Source: Bacteroidota bacterium | Lineage (GTDB): Bacteria > Bacteroidota > Bacteroidia > 2-12-FULL-35-15 | DNA length: 14,769 nucleotides | Direction of reading: 5' to 3' | NCBI GenBank assembly: GCA_026391935.1 | Contig: JAPLDC010000510.1 | Span: forward strand, 1 to 14,769 | Part shown: piece after piece, positions 7,780-14,769 of the stretch | Position numbering within the stretch: position 1 is the first letter of the stretch | How the letters are laid out: the number at the start of each line of letters is the position of its first letter | The notes under the pieces: generated by a model | Database searches by the model: none | What the model saw: only the letters and a program-made list of their open reading frames with translations | What the model was told of the DNA's origin: nothing | Position numbers and translations under genes: made by a program

Positions 7780-7815
7780 CAAAATTATTCTCTATACCTA
7801 TTGGTATCGGACAAA
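7780..7815 (-). promoter_or_regulatory. likely promoter of the ligase gene
   Basis: On the minus strand a TTTG (7815-7812) precedes TAATTTTG (7787-7780), a full match to the TAnnTTTG -7 box. The 24-nt spacer is slightly longer than the usual spacing of about 17-23. The predicted leader to the ATG at 7714-7716 would be roughly 55-60 nt. Confidence 0.45.
7794..7807. promoter_or_regulatory. inverted repeat inside the ligase promoter spacer
   Basis: ATACC and GGTAT are perfect 5-bp arms around TATT, lying between the candidate -33 and -7 elements of the ligase promoter. A repressor bound here would block that promoter. The site is short and chance occurrence is plausible. Confidence 0.25.
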
Positions 7816-7856
7816 AATGAGAGTTCTTACAAAAATAAGATTATCGAAGCGTGTAT

Positions 7857-8435
7857 TTAGACAAGCGTATTCAAGTATTCAACAAGTTTATTAACCGCTA
7901 AAGCACGATGGCTGATTTTATTCTTTTCGGAAAGGTTCATTTCTGCAAAGGATATGTTAAAGCCATCCGGGAGAAAAATCGGGTCATAACCGAAACCCTG
8001 AGAACCCTTTTTTTCTTTTAGGATCTGCCCATTCACAATCCCTTCAAATTGAATCTCCTTTCCATCTATCACCAAAGAAATAACGGTTTTAAACCTTGCT
8101 TTACGATTTTTAAGTCCGGACATTTCAGAAAGCACTTTATCCATATTTTCATTAGCATCCCTACTTTCAGCAGCATATCGGGCAGAAAGCACACCAGGTT
8201 TCCCATCCAATGCCTCAATCTCTAATCCTGTATCATCAGCAAAACAATTTTTATGGTATTTCTCAAATACATAAAATGCTTTTTGAGAGGCATTTCCTTC
8301 AATCGTAGGTTGTGTTTCAGGGATTTCCTCCATACAATCGATGTCATTTAAACTTAATATCTCGATTGAAGGAGGAATCAGAGATTGAATTTCATTTGCT
8401 TTATTTTGATTGGCGGTGGCGAAAACGAGGATCAT
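7857..8435 (-). CDS. rdgB: XTP/dITP diphosphatase (RdgB/HAM1 family)
   Basis: RdgB hydrolyses non-canonical purine triphosphates (XTP, dITP, ITP) to monophosphate and pyrophosphate, keeping them out of DNA and RNA. The 192-aa length is typical. Family motifs are present in order: ATANQNKANEI at about residue 6, FADDTGLEIEALDGKPGVLSA in the middle (acidic metal-binding residues), GSQGFGYDPIFLPDG at about 143, and ISHRALA near the C-terminus. The ATG at 8433-8435 sits 19 nt after a good -7 box. The gene is the first of the minus-strand block and diverges from the polysaccharide export genes. The ligase gene follows after 140 nt and appears to have its own promoter. Confidence 0.96.
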   Translation of the reverse strand: MILVFATANQNKANEIQSLIPPSIEILSLNDIDCMEEIPETQPTIEGNASQKAFYVFEKYHKNCFADDTGLEIEALDGKPGVLSARYAAESRDANENMDKVLSEMSGLKNRKARFKTVISLVIDGKEIQFEGIVNGQILKEKKGSQGFGYDPIFLPDGFNISFAEMNLSEKNKISHRALAVNKLVEYLNTLV

Positions 8436-8454
8436 AGTCTGTATTTTGTATCAA

Positions 8455-8462
8455 CAAAATTA
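8455..8462 (-). promoter_or_regulatory. -7 box of the rdgB promoter
   Basis: The minus strand reads TAATTTTG, a full match to TAnnTTTG, 19 nt before the rdgB ATG, implying a very short leader. No exact -33 TTG is seen at the expected distance. Confidence 0.45.
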
Positions 8463-8478
8463 CACATAAAAGTGTGTA
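8461..8478. promoter_or_regulatory. inverted repeat in the divergent rdgB/wzm promoter region
   Basis: TACACA and TGTGTA are perfect 6-bp arms around TAAAAG. The site touches the rdgB -7 box and lies 17 nt upstream of the candidate wzm -7 box, so a bound protein could affect both directions. Evidence is symmetry and position only. Confidence 0.25.
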
Positions 8479-8495
8479 TATTTAATGCTATTTGC

Positions 8496-8503
8496 TATCT
8501 TTA
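8496..8503 (+). promoter_or_regulatory. possible -7 box for the polysaccharide cluster
   Basis: TATCTTTA matches TAnnTTTG at 7 of 8 positions and is 31 nt before the chosen wzm start. It is the best plus-strand candidate in the only sizeable gap ahead of this cluster. No -33 TTG is evident. Confidence 0.35.
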
Positions 8504-8534
8504 CCTATGTTCAATTGGAAGCGCAGAAATTAGT

Positions 8535-9353
8535 ATGGAGTATGAAATTAGACCAAAAGAAAAGCTGAATTTAGGTTTAGCTGAATTATGGGAATATCGA
8601 GAATTATTTTATTTTTTTACATGGCGTGATATCAAAGTAAAATACAAACAAACTGTTCTTGGTTTCGCTTGGGCTGTTTTGCAACCATTTTTTATGATGC
8701 TTGTATTTTCTGTCTTTTTCGGACAAGCACTTAATGTGCCTTCTGAAAATTTGCCATATCCCGTTTTTGTTTTTTCAGGACTATTATTATGGAATATTTT
8801 TTCATCAGGAATTACAGCTGCAGGAAATAGTATGGTGAGCAATGCCAACATCATTAAAAAAATATATTTTCCAAGATTAATTATTCCAATATCTTCAGTA
8901 CTTGTTTCCTTATTCGACTTTTTGATGGCAAGCATTATTTTTATAGGAATGCTTCTATATTTTCAGATTAATATTCATCCATTAAAAATATTTTTTTATA
9001 TTCCAATTAGTCTTTTTGTTACTTGTATTTCTACGTTTGGCCTAGGAACGTTATTGGCCGCATTAAATATCAAATACCGCGATTTCAGGTATATAATTCC
9101 GTTTATGGTACAAATTCTATTATTTATGACGCCTGTAATATATCCCGTTTCAATACTAACTCATGAATGGTTAAAATACTTAGTGGCTTTAAACCCTATG
9201 TATTCGGCAGTAACCTTATTTAGAGCCGGATTTATTGAAAATCCTTTACAAATTAATTTATTATTAATAAGCCTCTGCTCTGCAATTCTGCTCTTTGTTG
9301 TTGGATTGTATTACTTCAGAAAAACAGAAGCCTATTTTGCAGATCTTGCTTAG
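8535..9353 (+). CDS. wzm: polysaccharide ABC exporter permease (Wzm/TagG type)
   Basis: Inner-membrane subunit of an ABC-2 type exporter that moves lipid-linked glycan (O-antigen or similar) across the cytoplasmic membrane. The frame is open from 8385, but that would overlap rdgB and add 50 non-conserved residues. I chose the ATG at 8535, giving MEYEIRPKEK and 272 aa, the normal length for the family. The N-terminal amphipathic stretch LWEYRELFYFFTWRDIKVKY is the classic Wzm/TagG motif. About six membrane segments follow (near 41-62, 74-95, 114-138, 151-168, 181-195 and 238-260). LNIKYRDFRYIIPFMVQ and MTPVIYP are also typical. The ATPase gene follows after 3 nt, so the two form one unit. Confidence 0.93.
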   Translation: MEYEIRPKEKLNLGLAELWEYRELFYFFTWRDIKVKYKQTVLGFAWAVLQPFFMMLVFSVFFGQALNVPSENLPYPVFVFSGLLLWNIFSSGITAAGNSMVSNANIIKKIYFPRLIIPISSVLVSLFDFLMASIIFIGMLLYFQINIHPLKIFFYIPISLFVTCISTFGLGTLLAALNIKYRDFRYIIPFMVQILLFMTPVIYPVSILTHEWLKYLVALNPMYSAVTLFRAGFIENPLQINLLLISLCSAILLFVVGLYYFRKTEAYFADLA

Positions 9354-9356
9354 CCA

Positions 9357-10583
9357 ATGAAACCTATTTTAGAAATAATAGATATATCAAAAACATTTCG
9401 TATCCAACACGAGCAAAAGCCATATTTGAGTATTCGTGATTCTATTTCAAATGTTTTCAAACCTCTAAAAAAATCTTCTGAAGATTTTTTCGCATTGAAA
9501 GATGTAACCTTCGATGTATTGCCAGGTGAAAGTGTTGGAATTATCGGAAAGAATGGAGCCGGAAAATCTACTTTATTAAAAATATTATCAAAAATTACTC
9601 CTCCAACATCAGGAAAAATAATTTCCCGAGGACGAATTGCAAGTTTATTGGAGGTTGGAACAGGCTTCCATCCTGAATTATCTGGACGCGAAAATATATT
9701 TTTAAATGGATCAATTTTGGGGATGAAACGAGTTGAAATCCAAAAAAACTTTGATGCCATTGTCGACTTTTCAGGTGTAGAAAAATTTCTTGACACACCA
9801 CTTAAACATTATAGCAGCGGGATGCAATTACGTTTAGCCTTTGCTGTTGCTGCATTCTTAGAAAACGAAATCTTAATTATTGATGAGGTTTTGGCCGTTG
9901 GGGATGCTGAATTTCAAAAAAAATGTATGGGTAAGATGGAAGATGTGAGCAAGAATCAAGGGAGAACAATTTTGTTTGTAAGTCATCAGATGGGAATGGT
10001 TAATATGCTATGTAACAATGCCATACTTCTAGAAAAAGGCAAAATTTCTTTTTCAGGAAAATCATTTGAGGTTATAAATCATTACAACGATATTAATTTC
10101 AAAGAAAATGCAGGGTATGAACTTACGAAAGAACCCACAGGAAAAGATATCTATATTACTCGAGCATACCTCACAGATTCGAAAGGTAAAGCCTCTTCAA
10201 ATTATGCATTCAATGAAGAATTTAAATTAAACCTATCTTTTAAAGTCAAAAACCCTTTAAAAAATGTTGTTCTTGGGATTATTGTAAAAGACAATTTTGG
10301 CCGAAGGATTTTTACTTCACAAACTGATCTAAATAACTTAAATATTTCTGAAAAAGGTGAAAAAGAATATAAATTTACCGTTAGATTTCCTCACACATTG
10401 CTTACACCTAACCATTATTCAATTTTTTGTGCCCTACATATACCAAACATAAGGGTGATTGATGAAATAAATGATTTGTGTAGTTTAAATATTATAGATA
10501 CAGGTTCAATTTTTTCAATGTATGAAGGAGTGGACTTTGGTTGTGTTTTTGCAAATTGCGAATGGAACTTATTAGAAGAATAA
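9357..10583 (+). CDS. wzt: polysaccharide ABC exporter ATPase with C-terminal glycan-recognition domain (Wzt type)
   Basis: ATP-binding subunit that partners the preceding permease. The nucleotide-binding domain shows Walker A GKNGAGKS (64-71), signature YSSGMQLRLA (152-161), Walker B ILIIDE (172-177) and switch His H210 in FVSH. After about residue 250 comes an extra region of roughly 150 residues (from DIYITRAYLTD to GVDFGCVFANCEWNL) matching the layout of the Wzt C-terminal beta-sandwich. In E. coli O8/O9 and similar systems that domain recognises the modified non-reducing end of the finished polymer. Its presence here points to a system with chain-end recognition rather than a plain TagH-like exporter. 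At 408 aa it is of normal length. The sugar structure recognised cannot be read from sequence. Confidence 0.93.
   Translation: MKPILEIIDISKTFRIQHEQKPYLSIRDSISNVFKPLKKSSEDFFALKDVTFDVLPGESVGIIGKNGAGKSTLLKILSKITPPTSGKIISRGRIASLLEVGTGFHPELSGRENIFLNGSILGMKRVEIQKNFDAIVDFSGVEKFLDTPLKHYSSGMQLRLAFAVAAFLENEILIIDEVLAVGDAEFQKKCMGKMEDVSKNQGRTILFVSHQMGMVNMLCNNAILLEKGKISFSGKSFEVINHYNDINFKENAGYELTKEPTGKDIYITRAYLTDSKGKASSNYAFNEEFKLNLSFKVKNPLKNVVLGIIVKDNFGRRIFTSQTDLNNLNISEKGEKEYKFTVRFPHTLLTPNHYSIFCALHIPNIRVIDEINDLCSLNIIDTGSIFSMYEGVDFGCVFANCEWNLLEE
9468..9490. repeat. 23-nt perfect hairpin sequence inside wzt
   Basis: Arms of 11 nt (9468-9478 and 9480-9490) are exact reverse complements around a single T. The sequence ends in six T on either strand, as in an intrinsic terminator. 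It encodes the KKSSEDFF part of a segment often seen in Wzt proteins, so it could be coding coincidence. Confidence 0.6.
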
Positions 10584-10603
10584 AAAGTTAAAAACTTTTA
10601 ATT

Positions 10604-11533
10604 ATGAAATCCATTATAAAAAAAATATTTTTTTCACGAAGAATATTAAATGCCTCAACATCCTTCGATTTAAATCAGCTAAACTTAAAAGCTGATCGAA
10701 GTCTAATCTTATCTGCACTTAATCTTATCAAAAATTTTGATTATTCAAAAACAATAAAGAACTTCAAAGAGGTTGAATTTAGTGTTTTTTCCCAATGGGG
10801 AGACGATGGAATAATTCAGTATCTTATTAATAAAATTGAAATTCCTGTAAAATCATTTATCGAATTTGGGGTTGAAAATTATCAGGAATCAAATACTAGG
10901 TTTTTATTGATAAATGATAATTGGTCAGGACTCGTAATGGATAGTTCGAAAAAAAATATTAATTACATTAAAAATGATTCTATTTCTTGGAAATATAGTC
11001 TACTTTCTAAAGAAGCTTTTATAAATTCTGAAAACATTAATGACCTGATAAGTTCTTCTGGATTCAACGGCGAAATCGGGATATTAAGTATAGATATTGA
11101 CGGAAATGATTATTGGATATGGAAAGCAATAAATGTGGTTAATCCAGTAATAGCAATTGTTGAATACAATTCGGTATTAGGAGCGGATAGATCAATAACA
11201 GTTCCATATAAAAAAACTTTTTCAAGGACAAAAGAACATTACAGCAACCTTTATTTTGGGGCGTCATTATCTGCTTTATGTTTTCTAGCAGAAGAAAAAG
11301 GATATTATTTTATAGGAAGTGATAGCCACGGTGTAAATGCGTATTTTGTCAGAAAGGACAAAATTGGTGCATTAAAACCAATAACAGCAAAAGAAGGATT
11401 TGTTCCATCAAAATTTGCACAATCAAGAGATCGGAATGGCACACTTAATCATATTTCTTATCAATACCAACTAGAAGTAATAAAAGGATTAGAAGTATAT
11501 AATGTAGAAACAAATAAAAAAGAGTTCATCTAA
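10604..11533 (+). CDS. FkbM-like protein of polysaccharide clusters, function unproven
   Basis: A 309-aa soluble protein with the layout of a widespread family, usually annotated as hypothetical or FkbM-like methyltransferase, found in glycan loci. Visible conserved parts: SQWGDDGIIQYL (63-74), FIEFGVENYQESNTRFLL (85-102) followed by NWSGLVMD, LSIDIDGNDYWIWKAI (151-166), VEYNS (176-180), YFGASLSAL (207-215) and DSHGVNAYFVR (230-240). The EFGVE-N segment sits where a Rossmann-type methyltransferase would bind S-adenosylmethionine, but it lacks the usual glycine-rich GxGxG, so methyltransfer is only a suggestion. It starts 20 nt after wzt, and its stop shares one base with the next start (TAATG), indicating translational coupling to the true FkbM methyltransferase. 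An acceptor on the exported glycan is inferred from context. Confidence 0.7.
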   Translation: MKSIIKKIFFSRRILNASTSFDLNQLNLKADRSLILSALNLIKNFDYSKTIKNFKEVEFSVFSQWGDDGIIQYLINKIEIPVKSFIEFGVENYQESNTRFLLINDNWSGLVMDSSKKNINYIKNDSISWKYSLLSKEAFINSENINDLISSSGFNGEIGILSIDIDGNDYWIWKAINVVNPVIAIVEYNSVLGADRSITVPYKKTFSRTKEHYSNLYFGASLSALCFLAEEKGYYFIGSDSHGVNAYFVRKDKIGALKPITAKEGFVPSKFAQSRDRNGTLNHISYQYQLEVIKGLEVYNVETNKKEFI

Positions 11534-12456
11534 TGGCAAAAAAAATATTAAAATTATTATTTAACAAACTAGGATTACAAATTAGTCGGATTTCTCACAC
11601 ATCTAATAATCCTGAAAAACTAGTTTCATGCAAAATTGGTAATTACAATATTCTCTTGAATAATTCGCATGCTCTTCCAGGTTATTTAAAACAATTCCCA
11701 CATTACTCTCAAAATTTGCCTCGTCTATCTTCAAAAATAAAGGAAAAATATCAAGATTTAATGATAATAGATGTAGGTGCAAATATTGGAGATACCGTTG
11801 CTCTTGTTCGAAGTATTTCCTATTGTCCGATCATATGTATAGAAGGCGATAATTACTTTTTTAATATTTTAAAAAAAAATATTGAACAATTCAAAGAAGT
11901 TTATGCGTTCCAACTATTTTTAGGCGAACATAACAATATAATTTCAGGCAAAAAAGAAAGTATAAAAGGAACATTAAAAATAGTACCAAGCTTGCAAAAA
12001 GACAGCAAAAATGATTTGCAAATAATTACTTTAGATAAATTTTTGGATACAAATTCTAAGTATAGATCCGCCAAATTACTAAAAATAGATACTGATGGTT
12101 TTGATCTAATGATAATAAAAGGAAGCATAGATTATTTAACAAAAACAAAACCTATATTATTTTTCGAATATGATAAAAAACTTTTGGAAGATGTAAATGA
12201 AAATGGAATTTCTACGTTATTTTTTTTGAAAGATATAGGATACGAAACAGCTATTTTTTATGATAACTTTGGTCGCTTTCTTATATCTACAGAATTAAAA
12301 AATGAAATGCAAATTCAACAGCTTCATGATTATACTAAACATAATAAAAGCGCTTTCAGTTATTATGATATTTGTTTGTTTCATCAGCAAGATAATCAGC
12401 TTGCGCAAGACTTCATAAAAGAGGAAATGAGTTTTTTTAAATCCGTAGATTATTGA
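11533..12456 (+). CDS. FkbM-family S-adenosylmethionine methyltransferase
   Basis: Predicted O-methyltransferase of 307 aa. The S-adenosylmethionine site is seen as MIIDVGANIGDT (77-88), with acidic E104 in CIEGDN as the likely ribose-binding residue. The FkbM hallmarks LDKFL (167-171) and LLKIDTDGFDLMIIKG (182-197) follow. The N-terminal 70 residues (KLLFNKLGLQISRI and on) resemble the amphipathic leader of other cell-envelope FkbM proteins and may aid membrane association. The ATG overlaps the upstream stop by one base. FkbM proteins in O-antigen clusters methylate sugar hydroxyls; the exact sugar and position here are unknown. A GT4 gene follows after 32 nt. Confidence 0.88.
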   Translation: MAKKILKLLFNKLGLQISRISHTSNNPEKLVSCKIGNYNILLNNSHALPGYLKQFPHYSQNLPRLSSKIKEKYQDLMIIDVGANIGDTVALVRSISYCPIICIEGDNYFFNILKKNIEQFKEVYAFQLFLGEHNNIISGKKESIKGTLKIVPSLQKDSKNDLQIITLDKFLDTNSKYRSAKLLKIDTDGFDLMIIKGSIDYLTKTKPILFFEYDKKLLEDVNENGISTLFFLKDIGYETAIFYDNFGRFLISTELKNEMQIQQLHDYTKHNKSAFSYYDICLFHQQDNQLAQDFIKEEMSFFKSVDY

Positions 12457-12488
12457 TTAGCTATATTCTAAATTGACTTATTTACATT

Positions 12489-13592
12489 ATGAAAATCCTT
12501 TATGATCATCAAACATTTACGAACCAGACCTACGGAGGTATCTCTAGGTATTATTATGAATTAATCAGCAGATTTAATAATAAAGACGAATCTAGTTGTG
12601 ATGTTTCTTTACTTCTGACAAATAACGCATACCTAAATGGGAATAATTACAAAGGATTATACCCGTTTTTCAAAAATCGAAATTTCAGAGGAAAATGGGA
12701 AATAATGAATTCAGTGAATCAATCTCAAAGTGTAAAAAGGATTAGAAAACAAGAATTCGATATACTTCATCCAACCTATTATGATACTTATTTTTTAAAC
12801 TATTTAAAAGAAAAGCCATTTGTAGTAACATTTCTTGACATGATTCAAGAAAAATTTGCTACTAAATACGAAATTTATATCCAAGACGAAGAAACAAGAA
12901 AAAAAAAGAAGTTATTATTACAAAAAGCAAGTAAAATTATTTCAATATCAGAATCTACTAAAAAAGACATTATAAATATTTATGATGTTGATGGAGACAA
13001 AATAGAAGTTATTTATCTTGGTAGTTCTTTAAATTGTCAGAAAAAAACAGACTCACTTTATCCGGATAGTAGATATATTTTGTTTGTAGGAAACAGAAGC
13101 TTATATAAAAACTTTAATTTCTATTTAGAATCTATTGCAGAACTTTTAAAGGATTTACAAATCACTTTTGTATGCGCAGGCGCGAATGAATTTACAGATT
13201 CCGAATTAATTTTGATCAAAAAACTGGGCGTGTCGAAATTAGTTAAACATTATAAAATTAATGATAACATACTTTCCAGCCTTTATAAAAATGCTCTAGC
13301 TTTTGTTTTTCCAAGTTTATATGAAGGATTTGGAATACCTGTTTTAGAAGCCTTTTCTTGTGAATGCCCTTGTTTATTAAGTACTGAAGGGTCATTGCCA
13401 GAAGTCGGTGGTGAAGCAGCCTTGTATTTTAACCCACATGATGCGAAACAAATCTGTGATACATTATCAGTTTTAATTAATAACCAGCAACTCAGGGAAG
13501 AATTAATTAAAAAGGGTAAAGAAAGATTAAAACTCTTTTCATGGGATAAAACATACGAGCAAACAATAAATCTTTATGAATCTATAAAATAA
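12489..13592 (+). CDS. GT4-family glycosyltransferase
   Basis: A retaining GT-B glycosyltransferase of 367 aa, expected to add one sugar from a nucleotide donor to the growing lipid-linked glycan at the cytoplasmic membrane face. The N-terminal YDHQTFTNQTYGGISRYYYE contains the glycine loop of the acceptor domain. The linker to the donor domain is marked by ISISESTKKDI (about 152-162) and YILFVGNRSLYKNFNF. The donor-site signature FPSLYEGFGIPVLEAFS (274-290) has the E-x7-E pair at E279 and E287, and SLPEVGGEAALYFNP follows. Length is normal and the protein appears intact. Donor and acceptor cannot be assigned from sequence. Confidence 0.93.
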   Translation: MKILYDHQTFTNQTYGGISRYYYELISRFNNKDESSCDVSLLLTNNAYLNGNNYKGLYPFFKNRNFRGKWEIMNSVNQSQSVKRIRKQEFDILHPTYYDTYFLNYLKEKPFVVTFLDMIQEKFATKYEIYIQDEETRKKKKLLLQKASKIISISESTKKDIINIYDVDGDKIEVIYLGSSLNCQKKTDSLYPDSRYILFVGNRSLYKNFNFYLESIAELLKDLQITFVCAGANEFTDSELILIKKLGVSKLVKHYKINDNILSSLYKNALAFVFPSLYEGFGIPVLEAFSCECPCLLSTEGSLPEVGGEAALYFNPHDAKQICDTLSVLINNQQLREELIKKGKERLKLFSWDKTYEQTINLYESIK

Positions 13593-13614
13593 AAGACACT
13601 TTCAAAAAATATTT

Positions 13615-14307
13615 ATGAAAGAGAAATTTCAACTTGTTGTAGTCAAAAATAATTATGGCTTCCATACGGATGTGTATGTAGATTTTGAAAATCAAATATT
13701 GCAACATACACACTGGAAATCAGTAAAAGCTGCGAACAAATATTTGCAAAGACTATATAATATTTACATTCTTCCTAAACTGAAATATCGCCAATTTAAC
13801 TTTGACCGTTTTTCATTTAATTCCGAAAGATCTTTAATGGCGATGATTTCAGGTATAGAATATTCAAAAATATTTTTACAATATTCTTTTAAAGCAAAAA
13901 TTAAAGCTATTTACATGTTTGATCCATGGCCTGACTCAAATAAACTAAATGAAAATGCGATAAGGTCATATAAAATCAATATCGCTTTCATTTCAGCAAA
14001 ACAGCCAATCGAGCATTTTAATTCGCTTGAAATAAATGACTTTAAAGCATACTGGATACCTGAAGGCATTGATAGTAAAAAATATAAATTTTATAATTAC
14101 GACATAAAGAATATTGACATTATCCAATACGGCCGACAATGGAATTGGCTGCATAGCAAAATAGTGCCTCTTTTCGAAGAAAAAAGAATTAAATATGAAT
14201 TTTCAACTGAAAATAATTACACTGATTCAAAATTCAAAAGCCGAACTTCATTTATTGATGCATTAGCAAAATCATTAAAGATCATCAATAGAGAATGGCC
14301 AAACTAA
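13615..14307 (+). pseudogene. probable truncated glycosyltransferase (N-terminal half only)
   Basis: A 230-aa frame that reads like the first half of a GT-B glycosyltransferase. It has an N-terminal domain with SERSLMAMISGIEYSKIF and YMFDPWPD (100-107), the interdomain stretch YWIPEGIDSKKY (146-157) and IDIIQYGRQWNWLH (167-180), and the start of the donor domain, TSFIDALAKS (211-220). In relatives as I remember them, that last motif runs on into SKIxxxFPxxxTHPE and a further 100 or more residues holding the donor site. Here it switches to LKIINREWPN and stops. No other frame just downstream restores the missing part. The next gene begins 13 nt before this stop. I read this as a remnant left by gene replacement, but a short stand-alone protein cannot be excluded. 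It starts 22 nt after the GT4 gene. Confidence 0.6.
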
Positions 14308-14769
14308 TTATTTCAAATTCTAAAATATATTTTCCAAACTTAGATGGGTTAAGATTTGCCGCATTTTTAATGGTTTATCTTCAACATGGTTTTTTTAATA
14401 GTATTAAAGCCTTGGATATTAATGGAACATTTTATGAAAAGCTCATAAGTGTTTTGTGTAATGGAGGTATAGGTGTTTCAATATTTTTTGTTTTAAGCGG
14501 TTTTTTGATAACGTATTTGATTCTCGTAGAATCGGATTTAAATGGAAAACTAAATGTTGGCTATTTTTATATAAGAAGAACATTAAGAATATGGCCATTA
14601 TATTTTGCAGTGATTATTTTTGTTTTTCTTCTTTACCCCTATTTTAAGGGTCTTTATGGTATAGCAGAAAACACTTGCAACATACCTGGTTATTATTTTT
14701 TCTTTCTTTCAAATTTTGATGTAATAAATATTCAGAAATATCATCCCGGCCTCGACTCATTGTCAGGAA
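14295..14769 (+). CDS. acyltransferase-3 family membrane protein, cut by window end
   Basis: Integral membrane O-acyltransferase (OafA/NodX type) that adds acetyl or a similar group to surface sugars. My own translation from the ATG at 14295 gives 158 residues before the window ends. FPNLDGLRFAAFLMVYLQHG (14-33) carries the family Arg and His (R20, H32) of the first membrane segment. GGIGVSIFFVLSGFLITYLI (about 57-76) and YFYIRRTLRIWPLYF (about 89-103) are the next hallmarks. At least three membrane segments are visible. The start overlaps the end of the truncated glycosyltransferase by 13 nt, in a different frame. Expected full length is about 350-400 aa, so most of the C-terminal half lies outside the window. 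The substrate is unknown; glycan decoration is inferred from context. Confidence 0.92.
   Translation, partial: MAKLIISNSKIYFPNLDGLRFAAFLMVYLQHGFFNSIKALDINGTFYEKLISVLCNGGIGVSIFFVLSGFLITYLILVESDLNGKLNVGYFYIRRTLRIWPLYFAVIIFVFLLYPYFKGLYGIAENTCNIPGYYFFFLSNFDVINIQKYHPGLDSLSG

Noticed and set aside
8385..8534. N-terminal extension of the Wzm permease frame
   Set aside because: It would overlap the rdgB coding start and promoter and adds 50 residues unlike the family; the ATG at 8535 gives the typical Wzm start.
9350..9801. Two minus-strand open frames opposite wzt
   Set aside because: The plus strand here encodes an unmistakable ABC ATPase; the opposite frames have no recognisable features.
10583..10599. 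AAAAGTT-AAA-AACTTTT hairpin between wzt and the next gene
   Set aside because: A 7-bp almost all A/T stem with a 3-nt loop overlapping the stop codon is too weak to call a terminator, and chance is likely in this composition.

Overview
The window looks like a chromosomal segment of a member of the Bacteroidota, order not resolvable from the sequence. The evidence is a secreted protein with a type IX (Por) secretion C-terminal sorting domain, an A/T-rich genome, TAnnTTTG-type promoter boxes with no strong Shine-Dalgarno sequences, a stand-alone membrane-anchored PASTA protein, and an LpxD that implies a Gram-negative envelope.

Left part (1-8435) is a block of genes all on the minus strand. 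In transcription order they are rdgB (nucleotide-pool sanitation), a double-length D-Ala-D-Ala ligase gene, a PASTA-domain membrane protein, a T9SS-sorted secreted protein, rluD (23S rRNA pseudouridine synthase) and lpxD (lipid A acylation, cut by the window edge). The PASTA, T9SS and rluD genes are tightly packed (26 nt or less of overlap or gap). A gene-free stretch of about 470 bp between the ligase and PASTA genes holds inverted copies of a 22-bp sequence, other repeat-like sequence and a 14-bp perfect palindrome.

Right part (8535-14769) is a plus-strand surface-polysaccharide cluster diverging from rdgB. It contains wzm (ABC permease), wzt (ABC ATPase with a C-terminal carbohydrate-binding-type domain), an FkbM-like protein, an FkbM methyltransferase, a GT4 glycosyltransferase, what seems to be the N-terminal half of a second glycosyltransferase, and an acyltransferase-3 membrane protein cut by the window end. 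Together they suggest synthesis, methyl/acyl decoration and ABC-dependent export of an O-antigen or similar glycan. This half is visibly more A/T-rich than the housekeeping half, as is usual for exchangeable glycan loci.

The most notable item is the 901-residue ligase. It is a head-to-tail fusion of two complete Ddl modules. The first has the usual Lys-Tyr pair in the omega loop and the second has Lys-Phe, the change linked to D-Ala-D-lactate (depsipeptide) ligases. The first module also has Asp in place of the usual metal-binding Glu. No RNA genes, CRISPR arrays, transposases or phage genes were seen.
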